The notes below the pieces were generated by a model, which saw nothing but the letters and a program-made list of their open reading frames with translations, was not told the origin of the DNA and did no database searches. From Odontesthes bonariensis (Eukaryota > Chordata > Actinopteri > Atheriniformes > Atherinopsidae), in contig NC_134515.1 of the NCBI RefSeq assembly GCF_027942865.1, positions 10,965,339 to 11,029,338 on the forward strand: a stretch of DNA of 64,000 nucleotides. The letters are read 5' to 3'. This document shows, in pieces, positions 1-13,543 of this stretch. Numbering within the stretch: position 1 is the stretch's first letter; the number at the start of each line of letters is the position of its first letter. Made by a program: the position numbers and the translations under genes.

Positions 1-1230
1 GTTCTCAAGGTGTCCCGCCATCCTTTGTTTGAAAAATTTGATGCAGACAGGTGTATTTCACCCTACCTCCGACGCATGGCTTGTGCCTACGTCATTGTAC
101 ACGCCCAGCATTTTATGTGTTTCGTGTGACGCTCTGCCACTAGGCAACGCCCCCTGAACTCGGCTTCAGGCGACACGGGTCACCCTGACACGCCAAGCGT
201 TCACATTGCTCGACGCGGGTCGAAGGTGCAATTTGGACCCGCTAAGGTAGCGGGTCTCAGTGTGAAAGGGGCTAGTGATATTTGAGTCCTTCGATGCAGC
301 CCATACAGCCAATTAAGATACATAAAACACACTTTTTTATTTGTATTTTCTAATTAAATCTCTGATTCGAGTCCCCTAACTTCACTGAAAGCCAATGCTT
401 TTTCACACGGTTCCTGCAGCATTTTTCTAATGATTTGTTCCCAGTTATCTGCTGCTCTTTATATTTTTTTGGTATGCCATACCTTTCTCCTAAAGGCAAT
501 ACAACTTTATCACCACTCCATGGTTATCTCTGGAAATAGCTGTGGTGGTTAGCTCAGGCAGCAACCTTAAGACAGACCTGTGGCGTATCAGAATCAGGGT
601 TCACTCGAGGCATAATTCACATACTCTCAAGAGAAAACATAATCGCCTGCCCAGCATTCGCCATGGCTCTGCACAGGTTTGGTATTCCAGCTATGCGGCT
701 GGCTCGCTTTGATTTCCCACAGTTTGGATGGAGTGAGCGAGGCGCGAAGGAAGCAAAGCGGTGGAGGAGAAAATGACAACCCAGGAATACGCCGATCTGA
801 GTGTGGACTCAGGCCGCAGGGTGAACAGCTAATGCATCTCCATCCCGACACTTACAGGAAACTAAATTACAAGATGATATGTACAACTAAAGTCCCTCAA
901 AGCAGATTACACCAGTCTGCAGAGCTGCACCCTTTTCAGTGTGCATTAACATACTTCCTTCTCCAGTCACGCATTCATGCATGCACTCGCTCCGACTGTC
1001 ATCACAGCCACGACTTCAGAAGCTACGTCACTGCTACAGTATCACAATTGTGATGATACAAGATGACAGGATGCTTTCCGGCAGCGTAACAATCCCTGAT
1101 GATAACACTAAAAAATGATAGCTGTTATCTCTGGTGCTGTGTTACAGAAAGCTGACACTGCGTCCAGGTGGCACAGCATGACCAGGAAGTGTTTACACGT
1201 CTTTATCAAGCCTACACTGGACAAAGTGCT
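1..1230. other. pard6b intron 2 / no gene seen
   Basis: No coding region is recognised. The open frames here are short and resemble no family I know. By position this should be the distal part of pard6b intron 2, because the gene's third coding exon is not found anywhere to the right. Confidence 0.5.
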
Positions 1231-1234
1231 TGAT

Positions 1235-1500
1235 AAAGCACTTTTAAATCCAGGTTAAAAACATTTCTCTTTCGGTGTTCTTATGGTTCAGTTCCTTTAA
1301 AATCATTTTAAAGCATAATGCTATAAATCCTCTTAATTGTTTTACATTTTTCTTTTTCCCCTCTTCTTTGATTGCTTTTAACTGTTTTAATTTTTATTCT
1401 ATTTTTTTATTCTCTTTAAATTGCTTGTTTTTTATGCTGCTTTATGCTCTTCTTTTAAATGCCTTGTCTTTATGTAAAGCGCATTGGCTGTTTTCAAAAC
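1235..1500 (+). repeat. LINE 3' end fragment (L2/Rex-like)
   Basis: A degraded stretch reading like the last codons of a non-LTR reverse-transcriptase ORF (the '[10 protein letters not shown]' signature, here disrupted) is followed by a T-rich 3' UTR with 'tatgtaaagcgcattggctg'. This resembles the 'tgtaaagcactttgaa' motif that ends the better preserved copies at 26.5-27.2 kb. Identification rests on that similarity alone. Confidence 0.5.
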
Positions 1501-4033
1501 CGCATACTACTCCTACTACTCATACTAACTTTTTGAGTTAGTATGCGAGTTTGAGTAAGCAAGAAGTTCCCGAATGAATACTAGATTCGCCGAAATGTTG
1601 GGTATGCATCATGAGGTTACTACTCATACTCAAACTACCCAAGATGCAACGTAACGTGAATTCGCTGATCGTCATTTCTTGTCAAAACGGCAGTTTCAAG
1701 CTAGCTACAACGAGGGTAGGTTCACTTCCTGTTTTCAAAAAAAAGCACCAATTGTATTGTAATGGCTTTCCCTATGATAAAAGGCAACGGGTATTTTATT
1801 TTGTGAAAATAACCGTAAGTGCGTTGCTCACTGCGGCTAGCTTTAGTAGCGCCGAATTCGTTGGAACAAAATTGTAAATAGCCGGTATTTTGTCAGATTT
1901 TCAACACGTTGGGGATCTAAACGACTACTTTCTCGCCTGAAAATTTTTCAAATGTTGCTAAAGTTTACAGAGTTTAGAGCTTAAGCGAAATCAGCTTCAG
2001 GCCGGCTGATTTCGGCTCGGGCAGGAGCGAAATGCATTGTGGGTAAACGCTTTGCATACTGTCTGATCGATGAGTATGTAGTATGTGGTTTCGAACACAG
2101 CCGAGGTCTTAACCAGTTCAGCTGATTGAATGAAACAAGTCAGCTGTGCTGCTGCAGGGTTGGAGCAAAAACCTGCAGCCACACCGGCCCTTTCACGGAT
2201 CAGTTTGACACCCCTGATCTAAATGCAAACGCCAGGTTTTCAGTTGTTTACGATAAAGAAAAACTGCTGTCCCCGTGACTTTAGTTACAGTGTCCAAACA
2301 CGACGTCTCAAAGATCAGAGTAAGAAAAAACACGACGGAACAGGACAAGCTGTTGAAGGTTGTGGAGTTCTGGAAACAGTCAGGTTTGTTGATGACAAGC
2401 ATGAATGTTCACCACAAAGCCGGTGCCGCGGTGTTCCGGACACGGAACGATACAAGACGGGAGGCGAGGGGGGTGGGGGGTAGAAAGTGTGTGAGGACCA
2501 TTGTAGATGGGAGGAAAACAGAGGTGGTGAAGAACTAAACACAAGACAGAAAAATAGAGCAAATTTGCACAAAAAAAAAAAGAAAGAAAAAGGAAAGCGA
2601 ACAAAAGAGGTGGTAAAAAAAATAAATATTTTCAAAGGAGTAAATTCCCAGAGGGTTGCTATTCCTAGTGGTGAGCATACCTCCCTGGCACAGCCCAGAT
2701 AAAAGTGCCTTAATGCTGCTGATAAGAGAAGGAGCAAGAAATGGAGGAAGGGAGGTCAAAGAGAGAGTGCCGAGGGGAGGGGGTGGAGCAGGGCCAGTAA
2801 ATACACAGGCCGAAGCAGAGCCAGTAAATACACAGGCTGAAGCAGAGCCCAGTGCACTGCTTTGAGTCAAGTGTCTGGGAAAAAGCTGTGGAGACGTGCA
2901 GAGGTGCGAGGCAAGCCTGAGCAGAGGAGGCTGCGACGTGATGTGAGGAATCGGTCGTGAAATGTATTATTTAAAAAGACTCCTCCTCATTAAGCCTCAT
3001 TATGCTGCTTCTAGGCCTCTTCATATCACATCCGAAATGGATCCTCTTTTACACTCATAATCCCCGCTTCATTTCCGCCTCTTGACAGGAGAAATTTATC
3101 AAAAGATCCCCAACTTCAGTCTGCTCTGGAGGGGAGAAACACCTTCACGCTCAGCTGTTGTGTGTGTTTGCCTCCATCTCGTCGCTGCAGCATGAAGCAG
3201 TTACATCAGTTTATTTTGTGCTGACAAAGACGCCTCTCTCCCTTCCTGCAGTATCCTTTGTCCTCCTTGTCCTCCAGTTCTTTCTCCCTCTACTCTCAAC
3301 TCAAGCCCTTTTTTTCTATCCCCACCTGGTCTGGAAGATTGGACTCTTTTTGCCCCCCCCACCCACCCAAACTGTCCCGACTAATACATTCTGGTTTTAA
3401 AGCTATGAAATGAAGGCTGACGACCTGGTGTGTAAAAAAAAAAAAAAACAGGTTTTTCAAGGACAGCGACTGGATGAACGGGACCGAGGAGATGCCGATA
3501 AGAGTCAATATGTGGACTGTGACTGGTCAGCATTGTTTAGTAGCAAGGATGCGTCTTTTTGAGCTTTGGACAGGGAAGGAGAGGGGGCGGGAGAGGGTTA
3601 TTTATTGATGTCGGTTTCAATACCAGGAAACAGGAAGGAGGCAAAGTCTGGGGTGTGGTGTTTATATCTGGATCTGGTAGACTTGCTATATTCAGTCTGG
3701 AGGAGACGGCTGACGTAGAAGATGAAGGTGAAGAAGAAGGGCAGCAGCCGCGTGTGCTGCTGGATCTTTTCTGCCTTCTTCTTCTCCTGCATCCGGCTTT
3801 GGAAAAACAACAGTTCACCTGCAGTATAATCTGGTGACTCACGCAGATGTAAACAGCAACATTAAATGTGATGGAATCTCATGTCTCTGCTTCAGTTTCA
3901 GGATCCTGGAACTGTTCATCTTCCCTGTTTTTCCACCTTTGACAAACCGCTGTCATGTTGCGACCCTTCAATGTGCAGCACATTTCAGGCTGTTAACTCC
4001 CAATAACTTGTATTTCTAAAACATTATTAAAAA
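1501..4033. other. pard6b intron 2 / no gene seen
   Basis: No coding region is recognised. Two imperfect copies of a 30-bp unit (ccagtaaatacacaggc..gaagcagag) lie in tandem at about 2797-2856. Simple A-, T- and purine-rich runs explain most of the short open frames. Confidence 0.4.
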
Positions 4034-4466
4034 CACTGGAAAAAATCTAAATCTTACCAAGTATATTTGTCTCATTGAGTATCTCATTACACTTAATATA
4101 AGACACAACTGCCTAACAAGTATCATTTCAGCCATTTCATTTCATATAGGGACTTGTTTTAATACAATACATCTGGAATATCTTGTTAAATGAAAAAGTC
4201 TTGAAAACAAATTGTTTTGAGTCATATTTCACATGAAACAAGCTTTTTTTTTTACATTTGAAGAGGTTTTTAAGTTAATTTCAAGATCACTTTTATCTTA
4301 AAAGTCCTAAATATCACATCTTATTTCAAGAAATCTTGACAAGCCGATTTTCACTAGTTTCATTGGCAGATTTTTTTGCTTAATTCAAGCAAAAACGTCT
4401 CGTATTTGTTGTTTTTATTTTTTTTGTTTTTTTACTTATTTTTGGAGGGGCATTTTTTTTCCAGTG
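4034..4466 (+). mobile_element. CACTG-ended MITE, copy 1
   Basis: The 433-bp element begins CACTGGAAAAAATC and ends TTTTTTTTCCAGTG, so the ends are inverted repeats. The interior is AT-rich and non-coding. A second copy, in the opposite orientation and closely similar over most of its length, lies at 58097-58482. CACTR ends fit CACTA/EnSpm-type DNA transposons. The flanks here allow only a 2-bp duplication (AA), which is weak evidence taken alone. Confidence 0.75.
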
Positions 4467-4662
4467 AATAATAATTTCTAAAACAGAATTTAGAAACTGT
4501 CCTCGGCCACCATTACTTGGTGCAAAGATTTACTGATATGAATTAATGAAATTACATCTATATACGGACATCGGATCGAATAAAAGGTGCCATAAACCAG
4601 ACGAAACCCAGAGTCCTACCATTAAAACACGGTTAACTAAGGCTTTGCTGCAGATCTTAAAT

Positions 4663-4915
4663 GTAAATGCATTTTATTTATACAGCCCTTTAGAAACAAT
4701 ACTTACGGTGTACCAAAGTGCTTTACAGTAGGTAATAAATAAAGAGAAGAATAAGTAAAAACAAATAAAAACAATAAAAGAACAGTGAAAGCAATGAAAT
4801 ACAACAAAATCAAATAAGATGAAATAAGATAAAAGTGTCATCATACTACTGGGTATTAAAAGCAATCCTAAATAAGTAGGTTTTTAGCTTAGATTTGAAG
4901 AGTACACACAGAGTA
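4663..4915 (-). repeat. LINE 3' UTR fragment, minus orientation
   Basis: Minus-strand reading gives the tail also seen at 21083-21680 (minus) and 47190-47385 (plus). It contains 'tttatttatacagcccttt', 'gtaccaaagtgctttaca', then an AAATA-rich stretch and 'tagtaggtttttagctta'-like sequence matching the end of an RT ORF. It is a truncated non-LTR retroelement copy, not a gene. Confidence 0.65.
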
Positions 4916-5119
4916 ACCATCCCTAAGCATGCCAGCGGTGTGCCAAATGAGTACAAACCATAAAAACATCATATCAGCTGGATGCTGCAACTCAAACTCT
5001 GCAGTGAAAGCAGTATATTAGTAAAAGCAAATAAAACACGTCCAATGTCCAACGCTGACGCGCTTTATAATGCAGCGCCAAATCTGACATGAGCAGAACA
5101 TTTGGATTCTACATGGCCG

Positions 5120-5332
5120 AGCAAAGCTGTGAGCCGGGAGATTTATTTATTTTTTTCTTGTTTTTAAATTTATTTTAGTATTATTAGTTTTAAATTATAT
5201 AGCTGTTGAATGTATTTTAATTTATTCTTGTATTTTATTCTTTTAATGTTTTGTTTTTATTTTTCTGTACAGCACTTTGGTCAACTGAGGTTGTTGTAAA
5301 GTGCTTCATAAATAAAATTGGATTGGATCATT
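5120..5332 (+). repeat. LINE 3' tail
   Basis: A T-rich 3' UTR ends with 'tacagcactttggtcaactg' and 'gtaaagtgcttcataaataa', followed by a short (ATTGG)n tail. This is the standard end of teleost L2-like LINE copies. No coding portion is retained. Confidence 0.6.
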
Positions 5333-7960
5333 TAGGAAGTCAAAGCTTGTAAAACATAGAAATCCTGACTTTCAAAGCAGTTTTGTCACTTCTTTCTTGT
5401 TCTTTGCCTCACAAACACTGATTTTCTACAAGTTAAAGGACATTTTGGTCACCACAGAAACAGCAACCTTTATGCAGACGTGTTTTTTTTTTTTTACTGG
5501 CGGCAGCGACATTTAAACGGTTATTACTCGTTCCCTGTGCATGTACCACCCACACAGGTATTCCTGCCTGAAGCCATTTCCACGTACGTGACAGCTTTGA
5601 GATAAAGCATTGTAACTCTGTTAGATGTATTATTGTTATTCATTTCAAATCATAAAAAAAAAAGACCAGGAAGTTTGCACGAAAGTCCCTTATTGCTCAA
5701 TTAACACTTGATATGTCAAGGTGAAGAGTGCAGCGAGTCCTCTGCTGCTCTGTGGATGTTCACCTGTGTTGGAATTGTGTCAGAAAGGGAATTCTTTTAC
5801 AGCCAGCATGCATGAAATGGTTGCTTTGACCAATAACCCTTCAAATCTACAATTTCATTGAGTTGATTCGTCTTTCTTAAGAGTCTTTTCATCCAGAAAA
5901 ATACCCCTCAGCATCGTCAACCCTCCTTTCAGTTGGTGGAATGAGAGAAATCTCCCCGGGCTCCTCTGGTCCCAACACCAACCCCAAATCATCAATAATT
6001 GTGGAAATGTGCTCGTTTTCTGCAGGCAGCTATTTTTCTATGTTTCACTGCACCAAACTAACATTCCACCACTGAATATCGCCTTCATCCAACCATCCAC
6101 CGCCCATGACAGCTTCTCTTTAGCCCACCGTGACCTTGTTTTCTTCTGCTTCGGTTTGAGCGACGCTTTTACGTTTGGCTCTTCTTCTGTTTCCAGACGT
6201 ACGGTTTCGAGCTTCTTGTCCCGGCTCTTTGACCCGTATGTTTCCCCCTTTTTGACAACCTTCCCCTTTTTGTTTGTACTCGCGTGAAATTTTAGACCCT
6301 TTTGCCACATTTAGAGATGAATTGCCTGCTTGAAGGAGCTTCATAATCCGTTCTGTTGTGTCCACTGCAGCTCTGTTGTTGCGGCCATGTTTCCTCCAGG
6401 TGCAACGGCTCGCTGAGCTCTGCAGGCACTCTTTTTTTAACTGCAGACTTATTTACATATTCAGACTTGTGTGGGTATTTGTTTTAGAAATGCAAATTTA
6501 GAGGGTGAGTCCTTAACTTTCTACCCAGGACTGAGTCATTCCATAATTCTTATACCGTTACGTCATCTAAAAAAAAACAAACCCAAAAACGAACGGAAGG
6601 TTAAATGATAAGAATAAAGTTTAGCGTCACATCTGAGATAAAAAGGCTGAATGAACACGACCTGGGAAAAATGATTGGGAAAGTATCCTCGACTAAGATC
6701 GGCTGATTTTAGCTTCGTGTTCAGACTTTACTGAAAGCAAAAGGAAGATGAGCAAATTAAGCACCAACAGGGACAAAGGTTCAGCAGTCGGGAGCTGCGT
6801 GTCAGAGCCTGCTGGATGCGGCGCACCGCTCGCCAGGGTAAATACGCCGGAGCTGCGCGCCCAAAGGAATTCAAAGATAAGCATATCAGCTATCAAGCTT
6901 CGTACTGAAATCAGTATCGCGCCGAGCCCAGGGGACAGAAGGAATGCGTTTTAATTAAAGATAAACAAGAAATAAGCTGTCAGCTTGCAAACCAAAAGGA
7001 AAAGTCATCTTCACACTAGCTGTGCTGGGACATCTGTTAATGTTTCAGGAGAAGGGACCGATGCCCGGTCCCGCTGTGGAGTCCAGTCTCTGGAAATGTG
7101 GAAGATCTGTTCAGCAAAGGCAGCTCATCAGAAGGCATCTATGATGTCTGAGTTTCAACGGTTCGACCAGCTCTTATCACGCGCTCACTTGACGCAAACA
7201 TTCCTGGCTCACAGCCTCCCTCTTCCATCACTCTGCTCTTTTTTCTTGCTTTTCGGTTCACCCCTTGCAGACTTTTAACCACCCTTGGCTTGGCTTCTCC
7301 TCTCAGTTCAAAGTGTAGTTTCTCCCTCCTTCATAATTCTTATGCAGATCATTTCCCCCTCTCTTTCTCCAAGCAGACTTCCCCCGCGGAGCCTGGGCTC
7401 CCACTGACTCCCCTCTCATTACCAGCCACCCTCCCTCCATTTTCTCATTAAGTCAGGTATCAGAGAAGTGAGGGGTTTGTGTTTGGCTCAGTTTTCTCTC
7501 CGTGTCCATCGTTGACTGAGCCGGACTCTCGGCCTGGTATCCAGACTGGCCCGCTGTCCTGTCAGATCGAGCCAGCAGACCTGATCAGACGCTGGACACA
7601 TTCCACCCAAAATGCCCTCCCCCCCTCCTCCTCCTCCTCTCCTCCATCTCTCTCCCTCTCTTAATTTCTTTCTCTCTTCCACTCTCCCCATCTTGGGCCT
7701 CATTTCTGCATTCCTCCCTCACTAATACTATTCCCACTATCCCACTCCCTTTATGTGTTGCTCCATCTCATCTCTAATTATATTCCGTGCCAAAACAAAG
7801 TCTTACAGATGACTCCTACTTCAGCACTGTTTACTCTTCCTCCCTTTCATCCTTCTACCTCTCTTATTAGGCCTGAGACATCTACCTCCTCCGCACATTC
7901 TTCTGCAAGTGCCCCGAACCCGTCGTTCCCTCAATGATAACAAGCAGCATCCTGGGGAAT
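5333..7960. other. pard6b intron 2 / no gene seen
   Basis: No exon, RNA gene or transposon end was recognised. The longest open frames (about 90 codons) overlap on opposite strands and match nothing I recognise. A pyrimidine-rich segment covers about 7320-7760. Confidence 0.4.
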
Positions 7961-7979
7961 AATTAATGCTCGATGGAAA

Positions 7980-9440
7980 GCTTCAGATCCAAAGCAGGGG
8001 CGACTGGGGATCCCTTCACCTCAATCACATCGTGTGACGTCTTCTTCGCATGTGGTGGTGGAGCAGCCTCCTTCCACATCATCTTCATGTCATCTGGTTC
8101 TGTAAATGTTACAGTAACTATAGAACCGCTCCAAACTCTTGATCCAGCCCTGATTTTTGTCATATTTTCCTTCCAAGCAGCCAGATTTTCTTGTAATCTT
8201 TTAAAGTGGTCTTGAGCAACAGTTCTCCAGGCTTTCTGAAGGTATTTCAAAGTTTATTTTGGGGCCATCGGCTGCTTTTTCACTCATTTTCAGTCCAGAG
8301 ATTTGTACCTGACATTTCCACAGGAATGTGGCCACCTCACACTGACCTATGAATCATTCGAGCATTACCGGTGTGTCTTAAAGCACTTCGTCACGAGCGT
8401 CCTGTCGGAACGACACACCATTTGATCCCATTTCTTTAGTGATTCCCAACAGAACTGTGCAAATGTCTTGATCCAACCCTCCCAAGCAGCCAGACCTTCT
8501 TCCAGTCTTTTAAAGTGGCCCAGAGCATTAGTTCTCAAAGCTTTCTGATGGTTTTTCAAAGTTTTTCTTTGGACATTTCCTGCTTTTTTCACTCATTTTC
8601 AGTCCAGTCCTTGTACCTGATGTGTTATTTCTTTGTTAAGCCACTTAACTCTGACTTGTGAATCATTCAGGCAGAAAAAAGGCTCCTAACTCAAGGGATG
8701 AACCAGTGCTGTGTCCACACATAACAGGCAACTTAGCAAAGAAGCCATTTTAAATTGGATCTTTAGGCACTTTGTTCCCAGCAGCCTGTCACACAGACAC
8801 ATCATTTGTTCACATTTCTTTAGTTGCATCTGTGAAAAACAGCAAAGATAACACAGTTTGACAGACAGAAAACAGGATTTCTGCAGCAACAAGGTGATTC
8901 CCAAAGAGCTGTTAGCTGAAAACTTGGCATATCTCAGCATGGTGTGCAGTGTGTCCTTAAAACATTTGAGAAAACTGGACAAGTGGAGGACAAAAGAAGA
9001 AGTGTCAGGCCTAAAGAACTATCTACAGCAGATGAACAGGATCTGAAAGTGATGTCCTTAAGAAAGAGGAAAAACTCCAGCAAAGACCTGACACAGGAGC
9101 TGAGAGATGCATCTGGACCTTCAGCTGATCCATCTGCTGTTGGCCCAAGCCTCATCAGAGATGGGCTCCATGGAAGGGTGGCTGTCAAGAAGCCGTTCTT
9201 AAAGGAGAATTCCGGCTATTTTACAAACATATCCCGTCTGTTGTAGACCAAGGAAAGTTTACCAAAGGGAAAACGCGAGAAAGTTTCATGCCCGCTGCGC
9301 AAAGTTTTCCAATTGCGCTGATTTCCATGAAAGCGGGCTCTATCGGGCAAGTGGAGAACTATTCCTGAAGACTCCTTAAAGAAAGGACAGAAAGCTTCAG
9401 GCTGTGTTGGAGGATAAAGGAGCTCAGAACAGATTTTGCC
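7980..9440 (+). mobile_element. Tc1-like DNA transposon remnant, copy 1
   Basis: The plus-strand frame at 8944-9246 reads like the N-terminal DNA-binding half of a Tc1-family transposase (RRSVRP linker, then DEQDLKVMSL and SSKDLTQEL). It then breaks near 9200, and 9352-9425 matches the end of copy 2 (ggagaactattcctgaagac). The 7980-8640 part reads on the minus strand as two related C-terminal-like pieces ('AWRTVAQDHFKRLQENLAAW' and a diverged version), so the locus is composite. No intact DDE domain remains. The nearest relatives are at 15398-17545, 48650-49130 and 50635-51150. Confidence 0.75.
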
Positions 9441-10751
9441 TTACATACTTATATATCTTATACATTTACATTTATATTTGGAGATGTGTCATTAAAATAC
9501 TGCACTAATTTGCCATCTTTCTGTTAATAAATTACGAAATAAGGGGTGGCTCAAAACTTTTGCTCATCACTTTGCATCCTCACTCTTTCTAAAAGACACA
9601 AAAGTACACTGCAGGAGTACATAGTACGCTTCTACAATGTACATTTCCTGTACTCTAGGTGGTTAACTCATGCACTGGTTACTAATTACCAAAGCAGTCC
9701 CTGCTGTAATGCACAAATACAAGCATTCCTGTGGCTTTCCATACCTTTGCCCTCAACTTTTAATGGTTATGACCCACTCAGAGCTCAAACTATGTGACCA
9801 GTGAGCAGCGTCACCAAACAAACACGCCCCGATTGCTTTCATAGCTGCGACCAACACAGGAATGACAACCTGAAAACAATCAAACACTGTTCCGAACGAC
9901 CTCACCTCCTCTGGAAACGCTCTTTAAAACTAAGTAAACATTAATCTGGGTGAGTCCCAGCTTCCCCATCACCAGTTTTGCTTGAATCTAAAAAAGAAAT
10001 ATTTCAGTACGATAAACTATCCGGCCTATAATGTCAACAGTTGTCTTTGAATCAGTTTTAAAACACAGCACCTACCTTCAGAAGATCTTTATGCGTTTGG
10101 TTTCTTTTTACAATACGCTGCAGTAGCAAAGTTTCACCCTATAAAACTACTGATTCCCTCTAAACCTAAACTGGAACTAAAGTAACGAAAAGATACTTAA
10201 ACTGCATCTGACCAGCTGGCAAAAGCTGCTCTCTCAGCTAATAGCCATCAATCACATGAGGACAATAAAAACAAAACTATTTCAAGAGAAAATAACCTTG
10301 AAATGACTAAATAGGGTGTTTGGTCTTCCACGATATTCTCCGATTACACGGCGCCGTTACCTTTAGATTTCATTCGGATTCAGGTGGTTTAAGAAGTCTC
10401 TCTGGCAAAAACAAACATGCCAAAATAACACATTCAATATCAGAGGTTCAGTCCTCCCAGCATCCTCACTGACCCTCCAGTATCAGTAACCCACCAATGA
10501 ACAGCTCTCTTTCAGGGCGCCATGACAACTGGTAAACTGTGGACGTATCCCCGCCCGCTCAACAGCCTTCACCACCTTACACACAGACGGGGGGTGGAGG
10601 GAATACCCACTGCTGCAGGGTTGCACTGGTGTGTGTGTTGAGGCCCCTCTGAAAAACAAACACCATTCTCAGCAGTGAACAATAAGACGTTCACGGCGGG
10701 TCGGTGATGTAGCGTCGAAGCACAAACAACAACAACTTCTGCATTGTTCGA
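9441..10751. other. pard6b intron 2 / no gene seen
   Basis: No coding or repeat feature was recognised between the Tc1-like remnant and the hAT element. Confidence 0.4.
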
Positions 10752-10760
10752 GAGCCAGAC

Positions 10761-11331
10761 AAGAGATACTCACTATTTTTTTCCCAAGAGCCACATTGGC
10801 AGAGCAAAATCAAGGGAAGAGCCACTTTTACCACAACATACTAAGTTCCCTTTTGCAAATATGCATTTCTACATATAAAACATCCCACAAAAAAAGAAAC
10901 AACACAGCCAATACATTTTCAATTAAGACCATATTTGCCTTAATACTGGGATCAGCGGAAGCTGGCATGCATGTCCTTGGCTTTCTTCATGTTGTATTTG
11001 TAGTTTGTTGTTGTAATCATAGTGAGACATTCTGGATGAGCATGGTTTTTGTGCTGGTTTTTGCCCTTTTTTAATTAAAAACCGATCCATTGTGCCTGCA
11101 TCTCGCGCTGGCTAAAGGAGCTAGCGTGCTCTGCGATCAGGTGTGAGGTGGTTAAAGTGGGCTGCGTTGCCAGGTTTAACAGAGCCCCCTTTAGGAAACA
11201 CCATTAAGCCTTAATTAATACTTAATAAAAATACCTAATACTGTGCAGTATAAGCTACTATGCGAGTGCGAGCCACCAATTAAAGCTTGAGGAGCCGCAT
11301 GTGGCTCGCGAGCCGCGCAATGAGTATCTCT
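10761..11331 (+). mobile_element. hAT-type nonautonomous element (family with copy at 54888-56280)
   Basis: The 571-bp element has inverted ends (AAGAGATACTCACTAT on the left, ATGAGTATCTCT on the right). It sits between two copies of gagccagac (10752-10760 and 11332-11340), which fits the 8-bp duplication made by hAT transposases with one ambiguous base at the end. The interior has no transposase frame and includes the 'gagccacat..ggctcg' motifs common in such MITEs. A diverged inverted copy occupies a collagen intron at 54888-56280. Confidence 0.8.
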
Positions 11332-11340
11332 GAGCCAGAC

Positions 11341-13115
11341 AAAAACAGCGCAACAACACGGACTCAGAGCCAGCGAAGCATCTGCACCGTGGTGAATGAA
11401 CAAAAACCCACAGAGCACCCAAGACTTTACGGGCGAATAAAAAGCACGGCCAAGAATAATCATCATTACACACAAACCGATCTGCGCCCAGACTAAACAC
11501 ACACATATCATGAAATCGCTCGCTGCAAATGCTTCGATGAGCGCTGTAACCGGAGACAATGCGTTGTTTTTAAATCAGCCCCAAACTTAAACCCCCACAT
11601 ATCTGTGAAAATAAGATTTCACCGCTCCACCAAGGCCAAGTTGGAGGCAACGCTGGCCCAACGCTGCTGTTTTATCTTGAGTTCAGCTCTAATGCTATCA
11701 TAACTATTCTCACTGCATCTGGCTTCTAATCGTCCAAGACATTTAACACAGTTACACCATCTCAAAAGGACACAGCAGCAGCAGTCTGGAGACATAAATA
11801 TAATCAGATCAAAGACCTAAATCACCACAGTTAACGCATGACCTTCCTTCTAAGGTATGCTGAGGATGACATCAGTCTGAACTTGACTCACCTGCTTTGA
11901 AACAGATTCATGAAGGGCCAGCTGTACAGAAACTGCCCTCATAGAAGATAATTTCATCAAAAACACAACCAATTGCCATCTCAAGGCATCTGTTATTCCA
12001 CCAAAGCAGAGCTCGTAAAAGCATGCAACTGACGTGAATGTGACACGTCTCTTTTAACGTGTGGTTATCGCAGCGCTAAAGAGACTCATCACAAGATAAT
12101 AACGGGCGTCTGCAGATACATAATGAATTATCTAAGACGCCAATCTGCTGCGTCTGCACACTGCGGAGCTTTTAAAGCTGGGACCAACTGGTGCCCAACG
12201 GTAAGGTGGAGGAGGGGGGGGCTAACAAATCAGGAGGGAAGCCAGCGTCTGAGGTTAATGGGGTCTGTGGGGGGGTTGGGCTGCATTAACGTGAGTGTAT
12301 CCTCAGTTTCTATTCCAGCTCCTCTACATGAGAGCATGACGGATGTCGACTGCCTGCCTTTGTCGTACTTTCACGTTGTTCCTGTGTGTTTACGAACAGC
12401 AGTGGACCCAGCGTGGGGCTAGTGTCTGGAGCGTGTAATTGAAACATGGTCCCATGCAGCGCTGCACAGTGACCCCACTAATCTCCTCCTGACAAAGTGG
12501 CTAAGCTTCTATAGGGTCATATGGCACAGCAAGACAGCTTAAACACAACAGAGCACACAGGCAAGGTCCGCCCCTGGCCGGCAGACCCTGGGATCCTCGC
12601 CATGTTCAACAGGTCACCCTCCGCAGATTCTTTGTTCATACACACTTAAAAGGAAAAAAATCAGAGTAAGAAAGGAGGTTACACCGTCTCTAAACATGTG
12701 GAACAATAACTTCCACATGATTAACATGAAATACGGCAAACAAAACTTCTAATTTCCTGAAATGGCAAAGAAACCATCCGTGATACCAACTGTTGCAACG
12801 ACAGGACACATTACGGTCATTTTGCAGACTTACAATAAGTGTGTTCCACATCGGTAGGCAAAAGAACTTCAGGTCACAAGAAATCATAAGTGCATTTCCT
12901 TCCAAAACCAAACAGCTAAGAGCATAACTAGTGCTAGAGTAAGTGCGGTAAGTTAGGTACCTAGACAAATGGGAAGACAATTTAGGAAACAAATAAGTGC
13001 GAAAGGAGCTGGGACGAAACAGGTGATGTCCTAAGAGGGCGGATCTGGGTCACTTAGGAAAGGAAATATTATGCAGGAGTACGGTGTACAAAAATTGCCC
13101 CAAATCAGTCAAATG

Positions 13116-13118
<3 letters not shown>
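11341..13118. other. pard6b intron 2 / no gene seen
   Basis: No coding exon was recognised. A minus-strand frame at 12690-12992 is 100 codons long but matches no family I can name and may be old repeat DNA. Confidence 0.35.

Positions 13119-13154
<36 letters not shown>
13119..13154. repeat. A(36) homopolymer
   Basis: Thirty-six uninterrupted A residues lie about 390 bp beyond the donor site of pard6b exon 2. It could be the tail of a retrocopy or a simple run. No obvious retrocopied gene lies to its left. Confidence 0.9.
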
Positions 13155-13155
<1 letters not shown>

Positions 13156-13543
13156 ATTAAATTCAAGCGTCTCAAAACAGGACATTCAAATAGGGAAGTT
13201 CCTCCTGTCCTGGGCAGTTTGATGAAACATAAAGAGTGGAGAGAGCAAATATCCATCTAGTTAACTTTTTTTTATTTGTTTGTTTTGGCGAGCCCTGACA
13301 TGGAAATGCATTTGGAAAAATACATCGCTTCAAAGCAAGGTCGCCAACCTCAAGCTATGTGGGTCAGAGTTGGAAAACCACTGGAGCTGCGTTTACAATG
13401 GCAGCTCAAAACGTGGGTAATGTCTAGCATAAAGGCTGAAAAAAACAACAGTTTTTTTTTTTTTTTTTTAATGGATCTGCTGCTCAAAGTCAACAAGAGA
13501 TCCATGTTTGCAACCTCACAAACAGGTACAGCCTTCCTCTTAC

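Noticed and set aside
679..1053. 124-codon plus frame at the left edge
   Set aside because: No recognisable domain; does not match the expected pard6b CRIB/PDZ exon, which would also be on the minus strand.
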